This document shows, piece by piece, positions 15,920-22,696 of a DNA stretch of 23,604 nucleotides. A program made the position numbers and the translations under genes. Position 1 is the first letter of the stretch, and the number at the start of each line of letters is the position of its first letter. Below the pieces are notes generated by a model. The model was not told the DNA's origin and did no database searches. It was given only the letters and a program-made list of their open reading frames with translations. Origin of the DNA: Nitratiruptor sp. (GTDB lineage Bacteria > Campylobacterota > Campylobacteria > Campylobacterales > Nitratiruptoraceae); contig WGBB01000125.1 in assembly GCA_015494505.1 (NCBI GenBank), forward strand, positions 1 to 23,604, in the 5' to 3' direction.

Positions 15920-17925
15920 TAGAAACCTCGCTTAAGAACCACCATAAAGGTGCGCCCTTTGGTGGTCGGATAGTCATTAGTGTATGTGTAGGGCTTGGAT
16001 GGATAGCGAATATCTTCATCCAAGAGATTTTTCAAAGCTAGCGTGAACTCCCAGCCATCGCTGCGCCAGGATATATCGGCTCCCAGATCGAAATATCCTT
16101 TTAAGTCTTTTCTCGTATCATAATAAACGCGCCGCTTTTCGCCCACGTAACGTCCCGTAAGCGCTGCATGCAAATGTGCATTGAACGCTCTTTTGAGGGC
16201 CAATTTCGCCATATGGGTCGCTACATTGTTGAGGGGATGGTGCCGCGCGCAGTGCCCGTAGACATAGGAATAGTTGGCATAGATCGAAGTAGCGAGATCG
16301 AGACTTTTTCTTAGCTCCAGTTCCAAGCCATAGATTCTGTTCTTAGCGGCATTACGAAACTCTCTTTCGGTATTGATATTGTTAATGAGATCTTTATTGC
16401 GCAGATAAAAGAGCGAAATCTGTACAAAATCGTCGGCATTAAACTTTCTAATATAACTCGCTTCCAGGGCATGAACGATCTCGGGACCGAGCTCTTCGTT
16501 ACCCACACGGGTTGTATTGTTTATAGTATAGAGCTCTTGCCACGATGGATCGCGATGCGAGCGACTTGCCAAAAATTTGAAAATATTGTCGCTGTCATAA
16601 CGATAGACGGCACTAAAACGCGGATTGAGCTGATCGTAGCGACCCAGAATCTTCTCATAGTTAAGCCCTAGATAGATATCGAGTTTGGGGGATAGAGCGA
16701 TGGAATCGGAAATATAGGCTATCTGACGCAATCTCTTAGCGTTTGGATTGATAAAAGGTCGGGATCTCGAGTAGTCCACAATCGTGTCATTACCGGGTAC
16801 AAGGCTTGTAGTGACGGTACGTACTCTTTTGCTCTTTTCGTGCGTCAAAAGCACGCCGAAATCGAGAGTGTGGTTTGCAAATGCGCTGTTTTTTAAATCG
16901 ATTTGGAGATAGTCTCTATGTTGCTTGGATTCATAAGTACCGTAAAATCCATGTGTAAATGTTTTGCCGGCATATTGCAACCCAGCAGGCGCGACGCGGG
17001 AAGTGTCGAAAAATCCATCGATTATACGCCCTACTTTGAGGTTCACGATGCTCTGTTGCCACTGCTTGCGATAGCCTAGCTCCACTATGCGGCTAGGAAG
17101 TTTGAGATAGTCCCCCATGCGGGGACGGATGTTGCTGATACCAAACGCCGCGCCGTGCTTGTAATGGTTGTCGCGAAGACGAAGGGTAAACTCTTTGTAG
17201 CTAAAGGTAGCGGCAATGGAGTAGTTTTCGAGCCACATAGGCACGTCACCGCTACTGGCAAGATGTCTGTTTACATCACCGTAGGCTCCCGTAGCCAGCG
17301 CATCGGGACCGGCAAAGAGCTTCTTGTGGTCGTCATGATAGTAAACCTCGAGATATCCTTTGAGACCTTTGTAGATAAAATTTTTGTACCCGCCGACGAT
17401 TTTGGTGCGATAAGACCCCGCTTTGATAAAGGCTCGGCCCTGTGTAGCTCCATCTTCTGCGTAGGTAGTAACGTAGATGGACCCGGCAAAGGCGTTGTAC
17501 CCTTCTGCTTTACTGCCCGGTCCCCTAATCACCTCGATGCGTTTGATGAGTTCGATGGGCATATCGAGGTAATTGGAGTATTGATCAAACATAGTGTCGT
17601 TGACCAGTACTCCGTCGATGAAGAGCTTGCTCTGACCGTAGGCGAAGGGATTGGATCCGCGAAAGATAGCGGTCTTTACATCGAGATTGTCACCGTAGAT
17701 ATCAAGACCGGGGACCAGCTCCAGCGCTTCTTTGAGATTTTGGACACCCAGCTTTTCGAGTTCGCTCCCCCTATACACGGATACGATATGAGGCAGGTAA
17801 AATTCGTTCTCTTTGGTTTGTGACGCTTTTTGGGAGAGTAGCTGGAGCTGGGAGGCAAGTTGTGCGATATCTTCTTGGGCAAAGAGTGCTAGCGACAGGA
17901 GCGAGAGTGCAATTTTTTTAACCAT
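15919..17925 (-). CDS. TonB-dependent outer-membrane receptor
   Basis: The 668-aa protein has a signal peptide (MVKKIALSLLSLALFA, cleavage near residue 16), a plug domain (about 45-155) with LKEALELVPGLDIYG, TAIFRGSNPF and IEVIRGPGSKAEG, then a 22-strand-type beta-barrel ending in a terminal phenylalanine (VVLKRGF), as outer-membrane proteins do. The mature N-terminus (LASQLQLLSQKASQ before the plug) resembles the receptor subfamily often encoded with YfiR and sensor genes; no separate signalling (STN) domain is present. The ligand cannot be inferred. Its signal-peptide codons overlap the acyltransferase gene by 37 nt, with AAGGA 5 nt before the ATG, and its stop overlaps the YfiR-like start. 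Confidence 0.94.
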   Translation of the reverse strand: MVKKIALSLLSLALFAQEDIAQLASQLQLLSQKASQTKENEFYLPHIVSVYRGSELEKLGVQNLKEALELVPGLDIYGDNLDVKTAIFRGSNPFAYGQSKLFIDGVLVNDTMFDQYSNYLDMPIELIKRIEVIRGPGSKAEGYNAFAGSIYVTTYAEDGATQGRAFIKAGSYRTKIVGGYKNFIYKGLKGYLEVYYHDDHKKLFAGPDALATGAYGDVNRHLASSGDVPMWLENYSIAATFSYKEFTLRLRDNHYKHGAAFGISNIRPRMGDYLKLPSRIVELGYRKQWQQSIVNLKVGRIIDGFFDTSRVAPAGLQYAGKTFTHGFYGTYESKQHRDYLQIDLKNSAFANHTLDFGVLLTHEKSKRVRTVTTSLVPGNDTIVDYSRSRPFINPNAKRLRQIAYISDSIALSPKLDIYLGLNYEKILGRYDQLNPRFSAVYRYDSDNIFKFLASRSHRDPSWQELYTINNTTRVGNEELGPEIVHALEASYIRKFNADDFVQISLFYLRNKDLINNINTEREFRNAAKNRIYGLELELRKSLDLATSIYANYSYVYGHCARHHPLNNVATHMAKLALKRAFNAHLHAALTGRYVGEKRRVYYDTRKDLKGYFDLGADISWRSDGWEFTLALKNLLDEDIRYPSKPYTYTNDYPTTKGRTFMVVLKRGF

Positions 17926-18521
17926 GGTTCCTTGCTTTCGTAATACTCTATGAGTTTCGGGTTATCGGCGCCGAGACGATGCACATACAACAAACACGGC
18001 AATCGCGGCGACCCGTAGCCGCTCTGCTCGGGACCTATGACATCGAAATGCACGTTATACATCTTTAAAAGCCTCTTGAACCTACGCTCTATCGCGCTAT
18101 AGGCATACTCTAGGCCGTATCTGCGCATCGTAAAATAGACGTGGCGCTTGATAAAGCCGTCTATGATAGTTTTAGTATCGTGCATCGTGCGATATTTTTT
18201 AGCCACGAAAAGCCTCGATATCTCACACAGACTATCCCGTTTCATATCTAATAGTTTTCTGATAGGCTCGTTGATTTTCATATACTTTTCCGTAGGATAC
18301 GGTATGGGTGCATGATGGATTATGCGTGTGGTGGCTACGATATTGCACTCATCATCCAGCGCCACAAAGTGGGTGGAGTATTCGTCCCACTCATCGCGCT
18401 CCTTGTGCCCCTCGTACATGTCGGGATCGAAAAATCCGAGCTCTTCCACCACGATATCATAGCGAAAGCGAAATATCTCTTCGAGGGTGTCGCTATCATT
18501 CACTTCATAAAAGCGAATCAT
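17889..18521 (-). CDS. LuxI/FeeM-superfamily N-acyltransferase (GNAT fold)
   Basis: The protein is 210 aa. The N-terminal half carries the acyl-ACP-dependent autoinducer-synthase pattern: FRFRYDIVVEELGFF (17-31, with R20 and E27), DEWDEYSTHFVALDD (43-57, with D43 and D46), VATTRII (62-68, R66) and CEISRLFVAKKYR (99-111, E100/S102/R103). These match the conserved R, D, D, R, E-S-R set of LuxI proteins; the usual tryptophan after ELG is phenylalanine. The THF and EISRLFV context is closer to FeeM-type N-acyl amino acid synthases and exosortase-associated acyltransferases than to classic LuxI. No PEP-CTERM genes and no LuxR are in the window. The ATG overlaps the CitE-like stop (ATGA). Confidence 0.75.
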   Translation of the reverse strand: MIRFYEVNDSDTLEEIFRFRYDIVVEELGFFDPDMYEGHKERDEWDEYSTHFVALDDECNIVATTRIIHHAPIPYPTEKYMKINEPIRKLLDMKRDSLCEISRLFVAKKYRTMHDTKTIIDGFIKRHVYFTMRRYGLEYAYSAIERRFKRLLKMYNVHFDVIGPEQSGYGSPRLPCLLYVHRLGADNPKLIEYYESKEPWLKKLHSRSCR

Positions 18522-19450
18522 TCCTCTCCTCGTTGCAAGATGTTGAGAGCATCTTTGTAAATAGGTTCGTCTATAAAACCGTATTTCTCGTCGCGAAAGC
18601 CGGTGATACCTCGAGCTGCCATGGCTTCGAATCGCTCTTTGATGTAGCGCGCCTTTTGCATATCGAAACTTTTGAAAATGCGATTTACCACGGCCACTTG
18701 ATCGGGAGAGATGCAGGCCTTCGCTTCATAGCCCATCGCCTTTTCATGCTCGCACCAATCCGAAAAACCCTCCAAATCTTTGTAGTCTTGATAGACGAAG
18801 GATACTGCCTCGGCTCCCGCGCTACGCGTATCGACCAAAAACTTGGCCAAAATATAATCGATAGTGGGATTACCGAGTTTGAGGATGCTTTGGGGCAAAG
18901 CGAGGTCTGCAAGAAGATCCAAAATGCCCAGATAGAGCACTTCCGCACCCGATTCGGCTATAGAAGCGATATTTTGGAACGCCTCTTTGGTCTCACACGA
19001 TGCATGCAGATCAATAGCTGGATCCACCAGTGCACGGGCTCTTTTGATATCTTCCTTGCTGCGTACTTTGGGAATTCTGATTGCGTCGGGCAAGAAGCGG
19101 TTGAGTAACGCTATCTCTTGGTCTCCTCCTTCATCGAGAGGATTGATTCGCACCACGAGCAAAGGTGTGTCTGTAGGTAGATTTTGTAGAAAGTAACAAA
19201 GAGCCAAAAGCGCTATTCGCTTCATTTCGGGCGCTACACCATCTTCTAAATTGAGAATCAACGCATCGGCTGCAAGTTCGTCGATTTTGTTGAGATGCTT
19301 GGCTCGGTGGGCAGAGACCATCAACGCCGAAGAGAAACGTCCTTTGCGAGGCTCTCTTTTAGCACCGGTAAGTTTGGAGAGAAAAAAGTGTTCATCCTTG
19401 TTGGCAATAGCCTCTTGTATGAGGCTAAGATGCTCGGCATCGAAAATCAT
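18518..19450 (-). CDS. CitE/HpcH-like lyase (HpcH/HpaI aldolase family)
   Basis: A 310-aa TIM-barrel enzyme of the citrate lyase beta / malyl-CoA lyase superfamily. Seen: ADALILNLEDGVAPEMK (61-77, acidic pair E69-D70), VVRINPLD (R101), IRIPKVRSKEDI (125-135), the catalytic-region glutamate E153 in CETKEAFQN, LGILDLLADL (174-183, D178) and the closing signature YEAKACISPDQVAVVNRIF (241-259). A roughly 40-residue N-terminal extension precedes the barrel. No citrate lyase alpha or acyl-carrier subunits (CitF, CitD) are present, so it is a stand-alone CoA-ester lyase or thioesterase; the substrate is unknown. It overlaps the cytochrome and acyltransferase genes by 4 nt each, which could mean it shapes an acyl donor or product for the latter (inference). 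Confidence 0.85.
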   Translation of the reverse strand: MIFDAEHLSLIQEAIANKDEHFFLSKLTGAKREPRKGRFSSALMVSAHRAKHLNKIDELAADALILNLEDGVAPEMKRIALLALCYFLQNLPTDTPLLVVRINPLDEGGDQEIALLNRFLPDAIRIPKVRSKEDIKRARALVDPAIDLHASCETKEAFQNIASIAESGAEVLYLGILDLLADLALPQSILKLGNPTIDYILAKFLVDTRSAGAEAVSFVYQDYKDLEGFSDWCEHEKAMGYEAKACISPDQVAVVNRIFKSFDMQKARYIKERFEAMAARGITGFRDEKYGFIDEPIYKDALNILQRGEE

Positions 19451-19782
19451 TGGGCTCTCTTTTTCACCAGATAGTAGTAGAGGGTCTTTATCTCATGGTC
19501 CGTTAAAAAGTAGTGCGGCATCAATCTGTGTTTTCCAGTGGTGAGGGCTTTGTAGAAACGTTTGTATCCCAGCTTCGTAATATCGGGGGCGAGTATGGTT
19601 TTGGTTTCGTTATTGTCGGTATGATAGCTTCCGAGAAGCCTCCCTCGCCCATCTATGCCGTGGCATTTATGACACCCTATACCTCTGGGATTTTGGTAGA
19701 GCATTTTTGCATATTCGTCGCGAGTAATGAATGAATCTGCGATGAGGCCTGCGGCCAAGAAAAGTAAAAGAGTCTTTTTCAC
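19447..19782 (-). CDS. Monoheme c-type cytochrome, periplasmic
   Basis: A 111-aa protein with an N-terminal signal peptide (MKKTLLLFLAAGLIADS), one heme-attachment motif CHKCH at about residues 37-41, and a candidate axial methionine in HRLMPHYFLTDHEIKTLYYYL near the C-terminus. This is the class I cytochrome c plan of a small soluble electron carrier. The start is GTG, directly behind a very strong AAGGGGAGG. It is divergent from folD, and its stop overlaps the CitE-like gene (ATGA). From memory, a similar small periplasmic cytochrome gene (Cj0854c) lies beside folD in Campylobacter jejuni, so it may be an ancestral neighbour rather than part of the receptor cluster. Confidence 0.9.
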   Translation of the reverse strand: MKKTLLLFLAAGLIADSFITRDEYAKMLYQNPRGIGCHKCHGIDGRGRLLGSYHTDNNETKTILAPDITKLGYKRFYKALTTGKHRLMPHYFLTDHEIKTLYYYLVKKRAQ

Positions 19783-19860
19783 GCCTCCCCTTAAACCAAA
19801 TCACAATATCTTTTTGTTATCATATCGAAAATTTTTTAGAAATTCCCTAAAAGAGGCAGC
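19783..19860. promoter_or_regulatory. Divergent cytochrome/folD promoter region
   Basis: This 78-nt A/T-rich gap must hold both promoters. Rightward, TATCAT (19818-19823) preceded by TGT is a candidate extended -10 for folD, with ribosome-binding AAGAGG just before the folD ATG. Leftward, TATTGT (19808-19803) is a weak -10 candidate for the cytochrome operon. No convincing -35 is seen for either. Confidence 0.35.
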
Positions 19861-20712
19861 ATGCAGATACTCGACGGAAAAGCTCTCTCGCAAAAAATCA
19901 CCCAAAAAGTCAAAGAAGAGACCCAAGAGCTCAAAGAGCGTCACGGCATCATCCCGGGCCTCGCCGTCATCCTCGTGGGCGACGATCCGGCCAGCCACAC
20001 ATACGTGAAGATGAAAGAGAGTGCCTGCGAAAAGGTGGGTTTTTACTCTATCGTCCACAAAATGCCCGCATCCATCAACCAAGAGGAGATCGAAGAGACG
20101 ATCCGTATGATGAATAATAACCCCAACATCCACGGCATCCTCGTCCAGCTTCCCCTGCCACAGCATATCGACACCACCCGCATCCTCGAGCTCATCGATC
20201 CTTCTAAAGATGTGGACGGTTTCCACCCCTACAACTTCGGCCGCCTCATGGAGGGGCTCGACACCTTCGCACCCTGTACGCCATTGGGTGTGATGGAGAT
20301 GCTCGCAGCCTACGATATCGACCCAAAAGGCATGGACGTATGTGTAGTGGGAGCGAGCAACATCGTGGGCAAACCTATGGCGGCACTGCTTCTCAATGCC
20401 AATGCCACAGTCGATATTTGCCATATTTACACAAAAGACCTACAATCACATACCAAAAAGGCGGATATGGTAGTAGTGGGCGTAGGCAAACCGAATCTCA
20501 TCACTGCCGATATGGTCAAAGATGGGGCCGTCGTCGTAGATATCGGTATCAATAAGCTCCCCGACGGCAAACTGGTAGGCGATGTAGATTTTGAAAACGT
20601 GAGCAAAAAAGCCTCCTACATCACTCCCGTCCCCGGCGGTGTAGGGCCTATGACCATCGCTATGCTGCTCAAAAACACCCTCAAAGCCGCCAAACAAAGG
20701 ATTAAGGCTTGA
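19861..20712 (+). CDS. folD: Bifunctional methylenetetrahydrofolate dehydrogenase / methenyltetrahydrofolate cyclohydrolase
   Basis: The 283-aa protein is the standard length for FolD, which interconverts 5,10-methylene-THF, methenyl-THF and 10-formyl-THF with NADP. It shows VGDDPASHTYVKMKESACEKVGF, with the catalytic lysine in YVKMK, GILVQLPLPQHI, KDVDGFHPYNFG, the nucleotide-binding VVGASNIVGKPMAALLL and TPVPGGVGPMTIAMLLKNT. It starts at the ATG at 19861 behind AAGAGG. The product 10-formyl-THF is the substrate of PurU, encoded at 5003-5839. First gene of a rightward operon; lepB begins within its stop codon. Confidence 0.97.
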   Translation: MQILDGKALSQKITQKVKEETQELKERHGIIPGLAVILVGDDPASHTYVKMKESACEKVGFYSIVHKMPASINQEEIEETIRMMNNNPNIHGILVQLPLPQHIDTTRILELIDPSKDVDGFHPYNFGRLMEGLDTFAPCTPLGVMEMLAAYDIDPKGMDVCVVGASNIVGKPMAALLLNANATVDICHIYTKDLQSHTKKADMVVVGVGKPNLITADMVKDGAVVVDIGINKLPDGKLVGDVDFENVSKKASYITPVPGGVGPMTIAMLLKNTLKAAKQRIKA

Positions 20713-21482
20713 AGAAAAGACTTTTACAGTTGTATCACTGGTCCAATACCTGGACCGGTACCATCGTTATCGTACTCCTCGTTATATTTTTCGTAGCCCA
20801 AGCTTTTGTTATTCCTAGCGGCAGCATGAAAAATACCCTCCTTATCGGCGACCACCTCTTTGTAAAAAAGTTCGCCTACGGCGTACCTACTCCTCATATT
20901 CCATGGCTAGAAATCCCTGTCCTTCCCGATACCGACGGTGACGGCCATCTCATTCGGGGAGAGGGTCCCAAACGAGGCGACATCGTCATATTTCGCTATC
21001 CGGTCAATCCCAAAATCCACTATGTCAAACGCTGCGTAGCGGTAGGCGGCGATATGCTCTTTGTGCACAATAAGGACCTCTACCTCCATCCTCATGAAGG
21101 CAACGACTACATCAAAACACACTATCCCAAAGAGAGCATTATCGAGATAGAGGGACTTCTGTGGGTCAAAAACCCCTACATGCACGAACACCCCGGCATC
21201 CACCATGATCCCCAAATTACTCGCGGCAAAGGCTATCCCATCCAGATCTTCGATTTTCCGCCCATCGAAGTGCCGAAAGATCACTACTTCATGATGGGAG
21301 ACAATCGCGACCATAGCAACGATAGCCGTTTTTGGGGCACGGTGCCTTACAAACTGATAGTAGGCAAGCCCTGGTTCATCTACTGGAGTTGGGATAAAAA
21401 CTACATCCCTCGCTGGGAGAGAATGGGTAAAACCGTCGACGAAATTGAAGATGAGATGAGGCAAAAACGTGCTCACCGTTAA
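20709..21482 (+). CDS. lepB: Signal peptidase I
   Basis: The 257-aa protein has one N-terminal transmembrane helix (about residues 15-35), then the catalytic serine S39 in IPSGSMKNTL and the general-base lysine K107 in IHYVKRCVAVGGD. The box MMGDNRDHSNDSRFWGTVP near the C-terminus completes the family signature. It cleaves signal peptides from secreted proteins on the outer face of the inner membrane, including those predicted here for the receptor, the YfiR-like protein and the cytochrome. The start is TTG, overlapping the folD TGA (TTGA). The folD-lepB pairing is also known in Campylobacter (lepP, from memory). Confidence 0.96.
   Translation: MKKRLLQLYHWSNTWTGTIVIVLLVIFFVAQAFVIPSGSMKNTLLIGDHLFVKKFAYGVPTPHIPWLEIPVLPDTDGDGHLIRGEGPKRGDIVIFRYPVNPKIHYVKRCVAVGGDMLFVHNKDLYLHPHEGNDYIKTHYPKESIIEIEGLLWVKNPYMHEHPGIHHDPQITRGKGYPIQIFDFPPIEVPKDHYFMMGDNRDHSNDSRFWGTVPYKLIVGKPWFIYWSWDKNYIPRWERMGKTVDEIEDEMRQKRAHR
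21458..21461 (+). promoter_or_regulatory. Ribosome-binding site that decides the M50 peptidase start
   Basis: GAGG inside the lepB 3' end sits 7 nt before a GTG at 21469. The next candidate, an ATG at 21484, lies 22 nt away, too far for this site, and has no better one of its own. This favours the GTG start. Confidence 0.45.
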
Positions 21483-22170
21483 GATGATCAATATCATCGC
21501 GATGATTCTCGCACTCACAGTCTCGGTCGTGGGACATGAGATCATGCACGGTCTCGTGGCTTACAAGCTGGGCGATCCCACTGCCAAAATGGCCGGGCGT
21601 CTGAGCATCAATCCCATTCGCCATATCGATCCTATCGGTACCATCTTGGTACCGGCGATTTTGTATATCACCAATGCAGGCTTCCTCTTTGGCTGGGCCA
21701 AACCGGTGCCCGTCAACATGCAAATAGTCCTTCAAAACGCGGGCGAACTCGGTGCCATCGCCGTAAGCCTCGCAGGCGTCACGTACAACTTCATCCTCGC
21801 TATAATCAGCGCTTTTGCCCTGAGTTTCATAGGTGAGCCCCACTCTACCTTCGCACTCTTTTTCTTTTTGTTTTTCGCACAGAGCGTACTTATCAATATC
21901 GTCCTTGGCGTCTTTAATCTTTGGCCCATTCCGCCGCTTGACGGTGCCAATGCCGTGATGTATTTAGCAAGACTCTTGCGTCTTGATGCAGTTGTGCGAC
22001 TCTATGCCTATCTTTTCCCCTATGGGATGGTAATCCTCATTCTCATACTCATGACACCCCTGAGCGCCGTGCTCTTTGCACCGGTCTACTATCTTTTGGT
22101 GTTTCTTTCATCTTGGACCGGTATCGATTTTATCCATCTTCTCAACACCATCGAAAGGATGACGCAATGA
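21469..22170 (+). CDS. Site-2 protease family (M50) intramembrane metalloprotease
   Basis: A polytopic 233-aa protein with the zinc motif HEIMH (residues 23-27) in its first hydrophobic segment and the partner motif NLWPIPPLDGAN (150-161), where D158 is the third metal ligand. The segment SINPIRHIDPIGTILVPAIL is typical of the minimal M50B group without PDZ domains. Such enzymes cut substrates within the membrane; the substrate is unknown. The chosen GTG overlaps lepB by 14 nt and has a good ribosome-binding site; an ATG at 21484, just after the lepB stop, is the alternative. Its stop overlaps rpiB (ATGA). Placement after lepB suggests clearance of membrane remnants or regulated proteolysis (inference). 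Confidence 0.92.
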   Translation: MLTVKMINIIAMILALTVSVVGHEIMHGLVAYKLGDPTAKMAGRLSINPIRHIDPIGTILVPAILYITNAGFLFGWAKPVPVNMQIVLQNAGELGAIAVSLAGVTYNFILAIISAFALSFIGEPHSTFALFFFLFFAQSVLINIVLGVFNLWPIPPLDGANAVMYLARLLRLDAVVRLYAYLFPYGMVILILILMTPLSAVLFAPVYYLLVFLSSWTGIDFIHLLNTIERMTQ

Positions 22171-22604
22171 AAGTTTTCATCGGTAGCGACCATGCAGGCT
22201 TCGCCGTCAAGGGTCTTGTCAAAGAGCTTTTGGAAAAACGAGGCTTCGAGGTAGAAGATCTTGGCACCTACAGCGCCGAGCGCGTGGACTATCCCGACTA
22301 CGCTGCCAAGGTAGCGCGCGCCGTAGCAGACAATCCCGGCACATGGGGCGTGCTCATCTGCGGCACAGGCATTGGCATGAGTATCGCAGCCAATAAAATC
22401 AAAGGCATCCGCGCAGCCGAAGTGCATGATTACTACACGGCCCAAATGGCACGTGCACACAACGACGCGAACGTGCTCTGCTTCGGTGAGCGCGTAGTGG
22501 GTCCGGGCGTGATAGAGTCCATTATCGACGCTTGGTGCTCTACGGAGTTTGAAGGCGGACGCCACGCGGGACGCGTCGCGAAAATCATGGCATTGGAAGA
22601 GTGA
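22167..22604 (+). CDS. rpiB: Ribose 5-phosphate isomerase B
   Basis: The 145-aa protein matches RpiB, which interconverts ribose 5-phosphate and ribulose 5-phosphate. It shows IGSDHAGF (5-12), VDYPDYA (40-46), the catalytic cysteine C65 in ICGTGIGMSIAANKI, and ARAHNDANVLCFGER. The true start is the ATG at 22167, overlapping the M50 stop by 4 nt; an in-frame extension upstream has no family similarity. Ribose 5-phosphate feeds PRPP, used by Apt two genes downstream and by tryptophan synthesis. Confidence 0.96.
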   Translation: MKVFIGSDHAGFAVKGLVKELLEKRGFEVEDLGTYSAERVDYPDYAAKVARAVADNPGTWGVLICGTGIGMSIAANKIKGIRAAEVHDYYTAQMARAHNDANVLCFGERVVGPGVIESIIDAWCSTEFEGGRHAGRVAKIMALEE

Positions 22605-22696
22605 TGGGTATCGAAGTAGTCGGTTACGTCTTTTTCGCACTTTTGATGGTCATTCTCATAGGTATGAAAATCATTCTCTTTGGAGGCAAAAAATGA
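22604..22696 (+). CDS. Predicted 30-aa single-span membrane microprotein
   Basis: An ATG at 22604 (first base shared with the rpiB TGA) opens a 30-codon frame ending in a TGA that overlaps the apt ATG (ATGA). The product is almost entirely one hydrophobic helix (VVGYVFFALLMVILIGMKIIL) followed by a short basic tail FGGKK, suggesting an inner-membrane protein. The perfect coupling on both sides and the topology make chance unlikely. I do not recognise a family; homologues would be missed by most gene callers. Confidence 0.65.
   Translation: MGIEVVGYVFFALLMVILIGMKIILFGGKK

Noticed and set aside
17155..17823. A 222-codon plus-strand frame opposite the TonB-dependent receptor
   Set aside because: No ribosome-binding site, no family resemblance, and it lies wholly within an unmistakable receptor gene.
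18308..19108. A 266-codon plus-strand frame across the acyltransferase and CitE-like genes
   Set aside because: It spans two well-supported minus-strand genes, has no motif, and its composition is that of reversed coding sequence.
19783..19860. A possible riboswitch or attenuator before folD
   Set aside because: The gap is 78 nt, A/T-rich, and I see no stable hairpin or known aptamer core; ordinary divergent promoters suffice.
22549..22692. An upstream start for Apt
   Set aside because: The extension reads through the rpiB end and the microprotein in another frame; the family N-terminus begins at the ATG at 22693.
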